Source: Nymphaea colorata
Taxonomy: Eukaryota > Streptophyta > Magnoliopsida > Nymphaeales > Nymphaeaceae
Reading direction: 5' to 3'
Assembly (NCBI RefSeq): GCF_008831285.2
Contig: NW_022204507.1
Span: forward strand, 868,001-932,000
DNA: 64,000 bases
Of the stretch, positions 23,346 through 34,404 are shown piece after piece (the stretch's first letter is position 1; each line of letters opens with the position of its first letter). The notes beneath the pieces are model-generated. The model made no database searches, was not told the origin of the DNA, and worked only from the letters and a program-made list of their open reading frames with translations. The position numbers were made by a program, and so were the translations under genes.

Positions 23346-24660
23346 AGGTAGAGCCTTTTGTTGTTTCTACTTGAGGTAAATGTCTTATATTATTTTAGTT
23401 TGGTTGCCCGGATTTGAGTTAGTGTCATAGTCTTATGTCATAGTCTTATTAGTATTACCGTGCACTTTATGTGCAAATTTACCCAATTTCATTGATTTGG
23501 TTATATTTTCAAATTGTAGCATGCAATTCGTGATAGTATATTTTTGTTATTGAGTACAACGTGGCAAAGCAGTGCACTAAGCCTGTGAAGCGAGGTGCAA
23601 CATAGTGAAGTGTAAAAAATAGTCTAGTATATAATATCAACAAATAAAAATAAACAAAAAGTATTCATTTTCTCATGCCAAAATAAAAAATGAAGGACGA
23701 TACTATTTTGTCATTTGCTATGCAGATAGAAAATTTAATTAGTTATCAACAATTTTATGTTTAATACCTTATAAGTGTTGCAGATGACAAAAAAGAGCAT
23801 TACTTTCATTTACTTAAAAAACTAGTTTATTCAACGTTTACTAAACTAACAAAAACGAAAATGTAACTATTTGAAATTGGAAAATAGATAAAGACATGGG
23901 CGTTAATCACAAAACAGAGAGGGAGACTTGAGTGATACGTAGGCGCGCTTCGCACCAACTAGGGAGGTGTCGCAGTGGTACATACCACCGCTATAGGTCC
24001 ACCATCAGCTTTTATAGGAACTATATAGCAGCGCTGATATTCACCGGTTAAAGTGAATATAGCGGCGAACTAAGGCACCGGTATAGATGAATACGGTAAT
24101 TCCACAGTGGTGGTTCCCAACCAAGTTTTCCATTCTTCTCTTGAATGGTGTGCCGATAGAACTTGCATTTTCAACCAAAAGGCATGTCAAGACCTAACTC
24201 ACTTGTTTTGAAGATTTATGCTAGCTGTATATTAAATTAGGTTTCTTGATTTCGAACTATGTCTACGTTTTTCTTGCAACCTGGTTCACTTTGAATACAG
24301 GGTACCTGAAATGATGCTAAATTTATCAGATGTCAAAGGGATTAGCATATGTATGTATGTTACTACACTTTCAACCTTTCGGTTATGATGTTTAGGCTTT
24401 CAGATAGTTGAATTTGTTCACAGGGTGTAGAAATGTAGTTCACGGGTGACCGTCTAATTGGGAGTGCATAGTTAGTTTTTTTTTTTAGATTCTCAGTACT
24501 AACTCACGTATCGACCAAGTAACATTCATTTGGTGCTTTCGATAAGATAATGAGTTCAAAATTAAACATTGTGAAACGATGGTGGGTGGAAAAGATGGTA
24601 GACTTTCTCAAGAATTATTATCCGTTTGAAGTATGTAGATTAACAAGATTTGTTTATACA
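23346..24660 (+). repeat. Segmental duplication, copy 1
   Basis: Homologous in the same order and orientation to 26214-27921. Shared landmarks are GAGCCTTTTGTTG at the start, GAAGCGAGGTGCA near 23589, CTATGCAGATAGAAAATTTA near 23718, the ACCGGTATAGATGAA word near 24079, CTTTCAACCTTTCGGTTATG near 24369, ACCGTCTAATTGGGAGTGCA near 24449 and GAAGTATGTAGATTAACAAG at the end. Divergence is visible throughout, so the duplication is old. No gene is recognised in either copy. Confidence 0.85.
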
Positions 24661-24705
24661 CACTATACGCACACAAACACATACACAAATGATACTTCTG
24701 TTACA

Positions 24706-24886
24706 GCCGTCTCTTGTTGAGTATCCATTTGCTAGGTTGAAATTGCCACTTGGGGATAATGCTCGGAGACTCTACTTGGTGAACCCACACTCAATGGGAC
24801 GACATAAGATTTTGAACCCTTTCATGTTTGTGGTGTCACACTTTTGGATTCATGAAGTATGTCTTACCAGCTTCAACAAACCTTAG
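24706..24886 (+). other. Exon-like open piece, unidentified
   Basis: After a pyrimidine tract and acceptor-like TTACAG (to 24705), an open stretch reads PSLVEYPFARLKLPLGDNAR, then RLYLVNPHSMGRHKILNPFM. The frame closes at 24886. Composition is protein-like, but I recognise no family and see no flanking exon. It may be an exon of a captured or dead gene. Confidence 0.3.
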
Positions 24887-26213
24887 TTCCATTTGCATGT
24901 TTATTTCCTTTTCAATCTAAGCTGTTGAAGAGTAATGAGAGATTTTCCATCTTCATCTATATTTTTCAATCTAGCTAGCTCCTAGTGTTGCCTAAAGTAT
25001 CTCTTTTTGAGGCTTGTATGTGACACTTAACGGCATTGTAGGCCACTGTAATGACCAGCTTTTTGTTATAAACCTCATGGTTTGGAACTTTTGACTTCAA
25101 ATGTGGATGAGAAGCAACTACTTGATCTAAGAGCAGTGCAGCCACAACTCCAATGTATACTTTCTATAGAGTTTCATTGTGGCACTCATGAGTAGTTTTA
25201 TTTGCTTTCCAATATTATTATGAGTTTATATTTCATGTTTCTAGTCATGGGTGCTTATGTTGATGTATTCAGCTTATTATCTCTTACTTTTGGAATAAAA
25301 TGTTATTCTCAGTAAGTCAATCTCAGTCTTCACTTCTCACATTAGTTACTTTTCCAAATTGAAATTATTACACTCATTCAGCTTAGTATGGACACCTTAA
25401 ACTGATGTAGGGCCAAACTTAGAAAAATGTTCATGCACACACACTAACACATGTACAGATTGTCAACTCAAAATTGTAAAGCTGATACGTTACTTGAACG
25501 TGGATTTTTAGAACAATGTGAACCTCATGGAGAAAAATTTTGAACTTACAATTGCTATAATTCAGTGGTTCAGGTTGATTAAAGACAATGCTTGGTTGTT
25601 GATTTTGGCAAGGTACTTTTGCTCCAATCTTCCTTGGCAATATATCAATAAACCATGCAAATTGTATATTGATTTAGAGAAAAGGACATCTATTCTTTTT
25701 TTTTTTTTATTCTCATTGAAAAAGAAAGGCTGGCACAATGTCTTTTAACAATAGTATGGCCTTAACTCATATTCATGATAAAAACTTTGCTAGCAAAATC
25801 TCCATAAGATCCGTAATGCAGGTACATACATGTTTTTTTTTTTCTTTCAGTAATCTTTTAATATATTTGAACAATTTATGATATTCAAACCTGTAGTAGT
25901 TGTGAAAAGTCCCATGTTGTGTTAAGACAAGCTTGAAGGATATTTTCTTTGTCTTGATGTGACAGTTGACAATTTTATTGATATCCATGAAGTGAATCTA
26001 AAATACATGAAGTGAGTGTATCTCTACAATAAAATCAGCAATGATGATGATGGTGACAAACTAGCCAACCAGCTAAACTTGGAAGTATTTGTTTTGTTGC
26101 AATTATAAAACTCATGGTTGTTCTTTTCTTGTTGTACCTAAAATTAAATTTGCTTTGGAAGATGTAGGAGGCAATGGGGCTTGTTAGAGTGTAGTTGAAG
26201 CCCCAAGGGCAAA
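24887..26213. other. Gene-free AT-rich stretch
   Basis: No recognisable gene. A short open piece around 26000-26100 reads YNKISNDDDGDKLANQLNLE, possibly a lost exon. The rest is AT-rich with poly(T) tracts near 25700 and 25833. Confidence 0.45.
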
Positions 26214-27921
26214 AGCCTGATTATGTGGAGCCTTTTGTTGAGGTGAATGTTTTATATTATTTTAGTATTACCATGTACATTATGTACATATAAATTTTAG
26301 ACAGTTGCTCAATTTCATTAATTTGGTTATATTTTCAAATTGTAGCTTGCAATTCATGACAGTATATTTTGTTGTTAAGTACAACAATCTAAGCCTATGA
26401 AGCGAGGTGCAGCATAGTGAAGTGTAAGTTTCAAGGTATAGTATATAATATCAACAAAGATCATGTAGTAAAAAATTTAAAAAGAAGCAAAAAGCATTCA
26501 TTTCCACGCCAAAATAAAAAATGAATTATGATACTATTTTGTCATTTGCTATGCAGATAGAAAATTTAATTAGTTATCAACAATTTTATATTTAATACAT
26601 TATAGGTGTTGCATATGACAAAAATGGCATAACTCTCGTTTACTTGAAAAACAATTTTATTCAACATTTACTAAATTAACAAAAACGAAAATGCAACTAT
26701 GTGAAATAGGAAAATAGAAACAGATAGGAGCACAAAACAAAGAGAGAGAGAGGGAGACCTGAGTGATAAGTAGGCACCTAAGGTTCACACCTTATGTGTC
26801 TACCAAGGTTGAGGCGCATACATTACGCATTGAGGCATGCACTTCAAAAACACTGTTTGTATGGTTGGTTGTTATGCTGGTTAAAGTAAGGTATAGTGGT
26901 GGCAAAAGCCACTTCTATAGGTCTACAGAAGTGAATATTAATACCGGTGGTAGTAAACACTAGTAGGCCTATATAGAAGTGCAGGGACACACCGGTATCA
27001 ATATAGCGGTGATTTGAAGCACCGGTATAGATGAACACAAGGAAAGTGATGCATTTCCGTGAACCATTTTACAACACCACAACGTTTTTTTTTTTTATTG
27101 TGAAAAGTAACTCTAACATTTTTACACCCTCATAAAAATTTCATGGAATTGTTCCAATAGTATTACTTTGTTGCCCCATCTATGCATGTACTTTACCTGA
27201 AATAATTAAACAAGAAAATGGCTTTGAAAATTTGAGACATCTAGGATATAATTATTATTTGATATCTTTTCAAAACTTTACATATTGATTACTCTATAAC
27301 CATAACTATGTTAATGCAGTGCATCTTATTGATTACATATTGATTACATATCTATGTTAATGCAGTGCATCTTATGAATATATTTTGAATGCATCTCTAA
27401 TAAACCCATGCATATTATCTTCATCATCTTCTAGAATCTCCAATATGGTAAAAGGCAAAAAGCAAGGTGACACCTCCTATGGGTTTTCGGTTGATCCTGA
27501 ATTTGTTTTCATTTAATTTTTTGTCTAGAAGAAAATGGACATTTACCCGCACACACACCTTATAACCTGATTAACTTTGAATGCGTGGTGCCTAAAACGA
27601 TGCTAAATTTATCTTAAAATGTCAAAGGGAGTAGCTTATGTATGTATGTTATTACACTTTCAACCTTTCGGTTGTCATGTTTAGGCATTCTGACATTTGA
27701 ATTTGTTCACAGGATGCAGACATGCAGTTCACGGGAGACCGTCTAATTGGGAGTGCATAGTCAGAATTTTTAGATTCTCAGTACTAACTCAAGTATCGAC
27801 CAAGTACCATTCATGTGGGGCTTTCGAATAAAAAACGAGTTCAAAATTAAAGATTGTGGGTAGAGTGTCTCAAGAATTATTATCCGTTTGAAGTATGTAG
27901 ATTAACAAGATTTGTTTATAC
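26214..27921 (+). repeat. Segmental duplication, copy 2
   Basis: Partner of 23346-24660 with the same landmarks in the same order. It is about 400 bp longer because 27050-27560 has no counterpart in copy 1. That middle part contains a local tandem duplication (27317-27375, word CTATGTTAATGCAGTGCATC twice). Confidence 0.83.
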
Positions 27922-28129
27922 GAAAGTAAGATTACTACCACAAAACTATTGCTATATATCGCAAATGCCATCATGAAAAACGTGCTGCATATTCTTTGAC
28001 GCCTTACAAGAAAATATCTGCTGCTAGTTTATGAAGTACCACCAATGAACAGAGTCCCCTTTGTCTCCATTTCCAATCAGATATTTAGGTTTTTTAATCA
28101 TATCGTAATCAAACTCTATTCAAGTATAT

Positions 28130-28470
28130 GTAACTAAAGTAACCGAATAAGACCTGCTTTTAGCCTGCAAAGAGTCGAACGGTAAATTAGATGAACCTTT
28201 CAAATATAACTTATCTGCATCTCCCCAGATGAAGCGGCTCCACTCTTTTTCCAAGCAGAATTCTAATAACATCCGTTAGAAGACATCATTCAATAAGCAA
28301 TAATCTAAGTAATAACAACATGATGCACCAGACAAATTCTCCCTGCGAGGGAAATTAAGGAGATGCCTTTTCCAACCAGCAAAGTGTTTGGTGACCTTGT
28401 TAAATTGAATTATTGTTTTCATCTTACCCGCTAATAAAAGGCAGTCGAAGATAAAGTGCAGTTTTTAACC
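28130..28470 (-). mobile_element. LINE (L1-type) reverse transcriptase fragment
   Basis: On the minus strand a frame reads LLLAGKMKTI, then FNKVTKHFAGWKRHLLNFPR, and after a stop EWSRFIWGDADKLYL. In plant L1-type LINEs the thumb region after the polymerase motif has YLG-PLL-G, then -GWK--LLS--GR--L and later -FLWG. The match in order and spacing supports a decayed non-LTR element. No endonuclease, catalytic YxDD or poly(A) tail could be recognised nearby. Confidence 0.5.
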
Positions 28471-28759
28471 ATCCCAGCAAGCCGACAATATTATTAACAT
28501 CCTATCCTCCTCATGTACATGAAAAGGGACATGAAAGAAGACTTGAAAGGATTAATTCAACGTCCAGCATTTTGATGAAGCTCCTCAAATCAAACTTTAA
28601 TGCAATTAAGAGGATTTCTATCCGTTTTACATATTAACATAATCTCATGTGCATGAAAAAACATTTGGATTTAAATATTTAGCGCCTATAAAGCTCATCA
28701 TACAAATATTTTGCCTGATCTTCCTTCCACCAGTCTTCTTGAGAGATTAAGACATTGGT

Positions 28760-29003
28760 CAAACTCGCTTTATGGTTTACCAAAATGATTGAATTTAGAG
28801 AAACAAGAAAGTAAAACACATTTAAGATGCTAGTTTAATATGCTTTTAAATTGCCACTTCAAGCTGATAATAACTGTCCAAATGGGCACCCAAAATGATC
28901 GAACTTAGTTCAAGTAAAATGCATTTGCGACGCTAGTTTAACACATTTTTAAATTGCTGCATCGAGTGCTTGCAATGAAACAAGAAAGTAAAACGCGTGT
29001 AAG
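28760..29003 (+). repeat. Imperfect direct repeats split by Copia-C
   Basis: Two copies of a ~115-bp unit (words GAAACAAGAAAGTAAAACRCG, GATGCTAGTTTAA and TTTTTAAATTGC) lie at about 28780-28900 and 28900-29003. A third partial copy with GTTTAACGCGTTTAAGACGCT resumes right after the Copia-C target duplication at 34944. Copia-C thus inserted into a small tandem repeat. Confidence 0.6.
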
Positions 29004-29493
29004 TGATAACACATCAAATGTACCAGCTCATCGTAATGCCTCCAATTTAGCAATCAGCAATAAAGAAGAACAAATCAGGCAAGAGGATAACGCACCAACA
29101 GCTAACGTCTCAGCTCATCCTTCCATAAAATCAAAAGTCAACAATATTGCAGGGAAAAGGCAAGAGAGACAATTGGATCTTGATAAAGTTGAAGGCGTTA
29201 ATGGAATTTCTGATTCAGAACAAGATCAGAAATCGATGCCAACTATTAAAGCACCAGATCACGCACAAGAAGAGAAACCGACGCCAGCTGGGAAGACGGT
29301 TTCTCCAGCCCACACAATCTCCAGTGTATTAGGAGCAAGTGATAAAGAAGATGATAAAGGAAGAAGAATCCAGACAACAGTTTCTCCTATTCAACAAAGG
29401 AGAGAGTTAAGGAATCATAATTATAAACCGATAGAATTTGCAAAACTAGTGTCTGATTTAAATTCAAATTTGATTAAAAAAAAACATGTATAA
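28954..29493 (+). other. Long open frame through the Copia-C 5' LTR
   Basis: An open frame of 179 codons runs through 490 bp of the LTR without a stop. Its translation is hydrophilic and rich in K, E, Q, S and N (for example RNASNLAISNKEEQIRQED and IQQRRELRNHNYKPIEFAKL). It has no signal peptide, membrane segment or known domain. The copy in the 3' LTR carries a stop after PTANV and frameshifts. The first 17 codons lie outside the element, so the apparent start is accidental. LTRs seldom stay open for so long. The frame could be a residue of captured or element-encoded coding sequence, or chance. Confidence 0.35.
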
Positions 29494-29608
29494 ATTCTAT
29501 GTGAGAAAGGAAACCAGTCAATCAAGAATTTGATGACTGAGTTGAAGTAGGAAACTTTCTGAACCATGTTAAAATTCTCTTCATCTTCTTCCTCACTTAG
29601 CTTTTTCA
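29004..29608 (+). repeat. Copia-C 5' LTR
   Basis: It begins TGATAACACATC and ends CTTTTTCA. It is longer than the 3' LTR, which has lost segments corresponding to parts of 29455-29580. Confidence 0.92.
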
Positions 29609-29621
29609 TGGTATTAGAGCC
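29609..29621 (+). other. Copia-C primer binding site
   Basis: TGGTATTAGAGCC directly abuts the 5' LTR. It differs by one base from the canonical initiator-Met-tRNA type TGGTATCAGAGCC. Confidence 0.85.
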
Positions 29622-29674
29622 TTGGCACTCTAATCAGCAATGTGTTGATCCTGGTTGTGGACATCTTGGTCATC

Positions 29675-30613
29675 ATGGCAGCATCAACAACAGTTTCAAC
29701 AGCTAAGTACCTGTACCCTTCCTTGGTGTTAACGTGACCAACTTTGCTTCCATCAAACTGACATAGAAGAATTTCTTGTTGTGGAAAACTCAAATTCTTG
29801 GACTCATAGAGAGTCAAGATTGGATTGGGTTCATTAATGAGTCGATTCCCACGCAACTTCTATCATTGAATGTATTGAAGCTGTGAGACGACCAAATCCC
29901 GATTTTTCTGTTTGGAAAAAATTAGATTGTCTCCTAAGAGGTTGGCTAACTAGGTCTCTCACAGAAGAAGTCCTAGGTTTAGTCGTGGGACATGAGACCT
30001 CTGCACAAGTTTGGAAAACCTTGACAGGAGCTTTTGCTCGTGAGTCTAAAGATAGAAATATTATGTTGACAAGAAAGTTATAGCTTTACCACAAACAAGA
30101 CAAATCGGTTACTGAATATGTCACCGGCTTCAAAACCATATGTGATGAGCTTCCAGTGATAGGAAAGCCGCTTGAAGATAACGACAATGTTTTCTGGATG
30201 GTTAATGGTCTTGGACCAAGCTATGAGTCATTCATGACCTCTACTATTCTCAAGCCACCGGTACGATCTTATTTTGACGTTCTATCGTTACTTCAAGGAC
30301 ATGAAACAATCAAGGATTTGCATGCCGAAGAGTCACAGTTGAACAACCAAATGGCTTTTCTCATGCAACAGTCCAGCAATCCTCACAATAGAAAGCGTTA
30401 AACAATTGGTGCAACAATAATAACAACAATCGATTCAATTCCAAAGGTCGTGGATTTAATCCAGAAACTTAGACATGAAATCAGCAAGGACCAACTAATG
30501 GAGAGACAAATAAATCCAAGGTACCGTGTCAGATTTGTGGTCTAAATAATCATAGTGCTTTCAAGTGTTATCACAGGTTCGATCATGCTTATCAGCCTCG
30601 TGGTATGCCATGA
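29675..30613 (+). pseudogene. gag: Copia-C gag, broken
   Basis: The probable start is ATG at 29675 (MAASTTVSTAKYL). A frameshift separates this from a stretch reading NVTNFASIKLTQKNFLLWK-like gag sequence and from the long frame 29883-30401. That frame contains LRGWLTRSLTEEVLGLVVG, typical of UBN2/retrotran-gag Copia capsids. An in-frame TAG at 30081-30083 interrupts it. A zinc knuckle CQICGLNNHSAFKCYHRF follows at about 30527-30580 in another frame. Gag would form the RNA-packaging particle. Several stops and shifts make it inactive. Confidence 0.85.
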
Positions 30614-30625
30614 GCATTTGCTGCC

Positions 30626-31051
30626 ATGAAGGTTGCTGATCCAACTAATCAAGAATGGTTTCCTGAGACCAGCACAAGCTCTCATGTGACTGACGACCCA
30701 GGTAAACTCAAAAGTTGTATGCCATATAATGGTACAAAAAAAATTATGGTAGGAAATGGCCAACATCTTGATATTACACATATTGGAGTCGTTGATATTC
30801 ATGTGGGAAATCGTACTATTCCTCTTGACAATGTTCTTGTAGTGCCCAATATTAAAAAGAACTTTATTTCTATCAGCCAACTTACCACTACTATGCCATA
30901 TGTGTTCGAATTTTCTTCCAATTTCTTTGCTATTAAGAACAAGGAGACCAAGGAAGTGATAGCAATGAGATCTAGAAAAGGTGACTTATATGCCCTCAAG
31001 ACAAAACCAAGGAGTGTGTTCTTCAACAAGATTCTGATCAGTTCCCTTTGA
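30626..31051 (+). pseudogene. Copia-C protease and pre-integrase region
   Basis: The protease start reads EWFPETSTSSHVTDD at about 30652-30697, where intact Copia proteases have W--DSGAS-H-T. Glu stands in place of the catalytic Asp, and Ser in place of Gly. The downstream stretch (LDNVLVVPNIKKNFISISQL) is well conserved for the family. The frame ends at 31051, and the GAG-pre-integrase segment (WHGRLGHP-like, about 31055-31180) continues in another frame with stops. Confidence 0.82.
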
Positions 31052-31189
31052 AGTTTGGCATGGACGACTTGGACATCCACATCACAAAATATTAATATTT
31101 ATGACGGAAAATAAGTTGTTTAGCTTGACATATAGTTTGCCAAAATCGTTCGTTTGTGCTAGTTGTCAGTTGGGGAAGGCGTGAAGACT

Positions 31190-32068
31190 TCCATTTCTTT
31201 CTATTGATGATGATTGTGATTCCATTTTTGCTAAAGTACATTGTGATTTATGGGGACCGGCCCCGGTTGCTTTATGTTAAAATATCAAATATTATGCTTT
31301 ATTTGTAGATCAGTTTTCTAGATATTCGTAGATATATCCTCCAAAAAGGAAATCTGATTTTTGTTTGCCAAATTTCTTGAATTCCATAAAATGATTCAAA
31401 CTCAATTTGATACTAAGTTAAAAGTGTTTCAAAGTGATGAAGGAGGAGAATTTAATAGCTCAATTCTTGTGGATTATTTAAAGGAGCAAGGTGTCAAACG
31501 TAAAAAATTGTGCCCTAAGACTCCTGAACAAAATGGAGTAGTGGAATGCAAGCATGGATCTGTCACAGAATTGGGCCTTACTATGTTGTTTCATAGCAAT
31601 TTTCTAGCCCAATATTGGGTCGAGGCTTTCTCTACTACTGTGTGGCTCATCAACCGACTTCCTTCACAAGTTTTACATATGCAAAGTCCATATGAGCTGC
31701 TATTCAAAAGACGTCTTGATTATTCGTGCCTTCGTGCTTTTGAATCTAGATGTTATCCTTATATTCGAGGATACACTAATCATAGATTTCAACCCAAGTC
31801 ACTACCATGTGTGTTCTTTGGACATAGCAGCCAACATAAAGGATATAGATGTATGTATCATCCTACTGGGCGAGTATACATCTCACATCATGTAGTCTTT
31901 GATGAAACCATTTTTCCCTACCAGACTGCCACGTCAAATCCTAGAACCGTAACATCTAATGCTGATTTTGTATCATTTTCAAACTCATCCCATGACCATC
32001 ATTTTGAATCTCAACATCTAGCCCAAATGTATAACTTTGACACTTCTCCTCCCGAACCACCCACATAA
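31190..32068 (+). pseudogene. int: Copia-C integrase
   Basis: The first catalytic Asp lies in HCDLWGPAPVA (about 31237). After a stop and a frameshift, the frame 31361-32068 holds the second Asp in FQSDEGGEFNS and the Glu in TPEQNGVVECKHG, completing the DDE triad that joins element DNA to the chromosome. The downstream conserved YWVEAFSTTVWLINRLPSQV and CVFFGHSSQHKGYRC are also present. The Glu motif has Cys where Arg is usual. The reading is split, so the enzyme is not functional. Confidence 0.85.
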
Positions 32069-32152
32069 ATACAAAATCCTATCATACCTTTCCCATTTTC
32101 CCAATCTGACCCGTCTTTAGCCCCAACAACCACCTCCTGCTCTATTCATCCT

Positions 32153-32792
32153 ATGACCACTCGATCCAAATCCAGTATTGTCAAACCTAATCACAAGTAT
32201 GTCTTTACCACTTCCTCTATTCCGAATGAACCATCGCATTACACGTTGCCTCTCAAACATCCAGGTTGGTTTCAGGCTATGAAAGATGAAATGGCTGCTT
32301 TATGGGATAATCACAGTTGGGATCTTGTGCATCGTACTCCCAATATGCATGTGATCGGTAGCTCCTGGGTTTTCAAAATTAAACTCAAGGGAGATGGCCA
32401 GTTTGAACGGCTCAAGGCACGCCTCGTAGCACAAGGATATAGTTAAATTCAAGGCTCAAGGTACGCCTCGTAGCACATGGATATAGTCAAATTCAAGGTA
32501 TGGATTTCTTGGAAACCTTCTCACCTGTGGTAAAATTTGCTACAATCAGAATTGTACTAAGTCTAGCCCTTGCATTTGATTGTCCCCTCAAGCAACTCGA
32601 TGTCAAAAATGCATTCCTTAATGGTCATCTCCGTGAGCTAGTTTATATTGAGCAACCACCAGGATTTAAAGATCCGTCCAAGCCAGACCATGTTTGCAAA
32701 TTAAATCGGGCTCTCTATGGACTAAAACAAGCACATCGAGCGTGGTATGATAGATTTGCTCAATTCTTATTTTCTATGGACTTCATCGCTAG
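32153..32792 (+). pseudogene. pol: Copia-C reverse transcriptase, broken and interrupted
   Basis: 32153-32446 encodes the N-terminal RT (HPGWFQAMKDEMAALWDNHS and SSWVFKIKLKGDGQFERLKA). A 44-bp tandem duplication (32409-32452, 32453-32496) shifts the frame, which resumes in 32500-32792 with MDFLETFSPVVKFATIRIVL, the Asp motif QLDVKNAFLNG and LYGLKQAHRAWYDRF. It then stops at the nested element. On the far side the sequence resumes in RNase H, so the YVDD-containing palm segment was lost by deletion. Confidence 0.85.
32409..32496 (+). repeat. 44-bp tandem duplication inside Copia-C RT
   Basis: Units 32409-32452 and 32453-32496 both begin GGCTCAAGG and end AAATTCAA, with three visible differences. 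The length is not a multiple of three, so it destroys the RT frame. Confidence 0.9.
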
Positions 32793-33732
32793 CTATGTCA
32801 TTGTGGTACGCCGGGTCGACCCACGTACCTGTACTGGTACGCCCGTACGTGGTGGTATGTTTGGATCTGGTTCTAGGTCGGAACTAGATCCAAACCATAT
32901 CCAAACCGAAAAAAATGAAAACCTAACGCGGTAGGCGATGCCCGACGCTTGTCTTCTCTTGTTCTCCCTCTCCGCCTCCGTTTCTTCGTTCGACCGGGGA
33001 GAAGAAAGGACAATGGGAGAGGAAAGGGCAAGGGAGGAGAGCAGGGAAAGAAGAAGTAGCAAGAAAGGAAAAGAATATGAGGGGAAAGGGGATGGGAAGT
33101 TAGGGCATAACATTGTGCCTGGAACGATGGCTGAAAAAACCTGACGGTGTCAACTCCAGCCTCTCGCAATAATTTTATCCCTAGAAAAAACTCTGACCCC
33201 CAGGGTCTGACTTTTTTCCAGGAGAAAATTTGCCTTGATCCACCTAAAAGAAGCAGAATAACTTTTCCTATGTTTGATTGTGCCTGAAAAATCTATATAT
33301 ATTTGGAATTTTCACACAACGCACAATAAGATTCCATTTTCACCAAGCAGAGTTCGATAGTTTAAAAATGAATTAAGTTGTTGGAAAGATGTTTTCAAAA
33401 ATCATAGAATGGAAAATTTCCTACGCGTTCCATTTTTTGCTGAGGTACGATGTCAATGGATAAAGATTTTTGAAAACATCATAGCATAGAATGAAATTGA
33501 TAGAAACCATTAATGTTGTTAATTAAAAAAATGAAGATGAAAGAGGGCTGAGGGCTGCCAGCAGAAGGCAGCCCTTGTTGCATATGCCCTTGTCTAGTTC
33601 TTTATAAATTTTTTAATTAAAAAAACAATATTATCATTGTACTGCCATACCAATATTTACAAAAACACCATACCGATACCCGTTTTCCCGTACCCGTACC
33701 AGCACCTGTACCTAGGTGACATAGATCGCTAG
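32785..33732. repeat. 8-bp target duplications of the nested TIR element
   Basis: ATCGCTAG occurs at 32785-32792 and 33725-33732, exactly outside inverted termini CTATGTCA and TGACATAG. Confidence 0.9.
32793..33724 (+). mobile_element. 932-bp non-autonomous TIR element nested in Copia-C
   Basis: Termini are CTATGTCA on the left and, reversed, CTATGTCA on the right. Further inward both ends carry a related CTGGTACG-type arm (TGTACTGGTACGCCCGTACG; reversed right arm CTGGTACGGGTACGG). The 8-bp target duplication points to hAT-type insertion, although CTATG does not fit the usual YARNG terminus. The interior has a CT-rich GC patch (32940-33060) and an inverted repeat GAAAAAACTCTGACCC / GGGTCTGACTTTTTTC at 33184-33219. 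No transposase is encoded. Confidence 0.85.
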
Positions 33733-33734
33733 CA

Positions 33735-34320
33735 TCACTAATCTGTAGAAGCATTTCAGTATCTGACTCTTACACAACCAGATCTGTCTTATGCTATAAA
33801 TTTTGCATGCCAATTCATGCATGCTCAAATGATGACACATTTTCAACTCCTTAAACAGATCCTCTCATATGTCAGTGGTACCTCTCAATATGGTATTCAA
33901 TTTTTTAAATCTCACGATTTCAATCTTCGGGCGTACTCTGATGCAGATTGGGCTGAATGTCCTGATACACGCCGCTCAACTTCCAACTACTGCACTTTTC
34001 TGGGCCCTAATTGTATATCCTGGAGCTCTAAAAAGCAACTGATTGTCGCTAGATCATCCTGTGAGGCTGAATACCGGGCACTGGAGCTGCAGCAGAAGTT
34101 AAATGGCTCACATTCATGCTTCAAGATATGGTATCTATCTCTCTAAGGCTCCTATTTTATTGAGTGATAATATTTCGGCCCTACATACAACTATTAAGCC
34201 TGTGTTTCATTCACAAATGAAACACTTGGAACTTGATTATCATTTTGTTCGAGAACAAGTGGCACTGGACAATATGGTCAATCAATTTGTAACAACCGAA
34301 GGTTAGCTCACTGATATGTT
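33735..34320 (+). pseudogene. Copia-C RNase H
   Basis: The frame at 33817-34146 reads FQLLKQILSYVSGTSQYGIQ and RAYSDADWAECPDTRRSTSN, with the Asp-containing SDADWA motif, then KKQLIVARSSCEAEYRAL. A frameshift follows. 34103-34306 continues with LLSDNISALHTTIKPVFHSQ and MKHLELDYHFVREQ, and MFTKPLSQHR ends the polyprotein. RNase H removes the RNA template during replication. Frameshifts make it inactive. Confidence 0.87.
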
Positions 34321-34404
34321 TACTAAACCATTATCTCAGCACCGGCTCACTTTTCTCCTTCGACATGGGTTACCACTGCCACCTTCCCGTCGGTTGAGGG
34401 GGGA

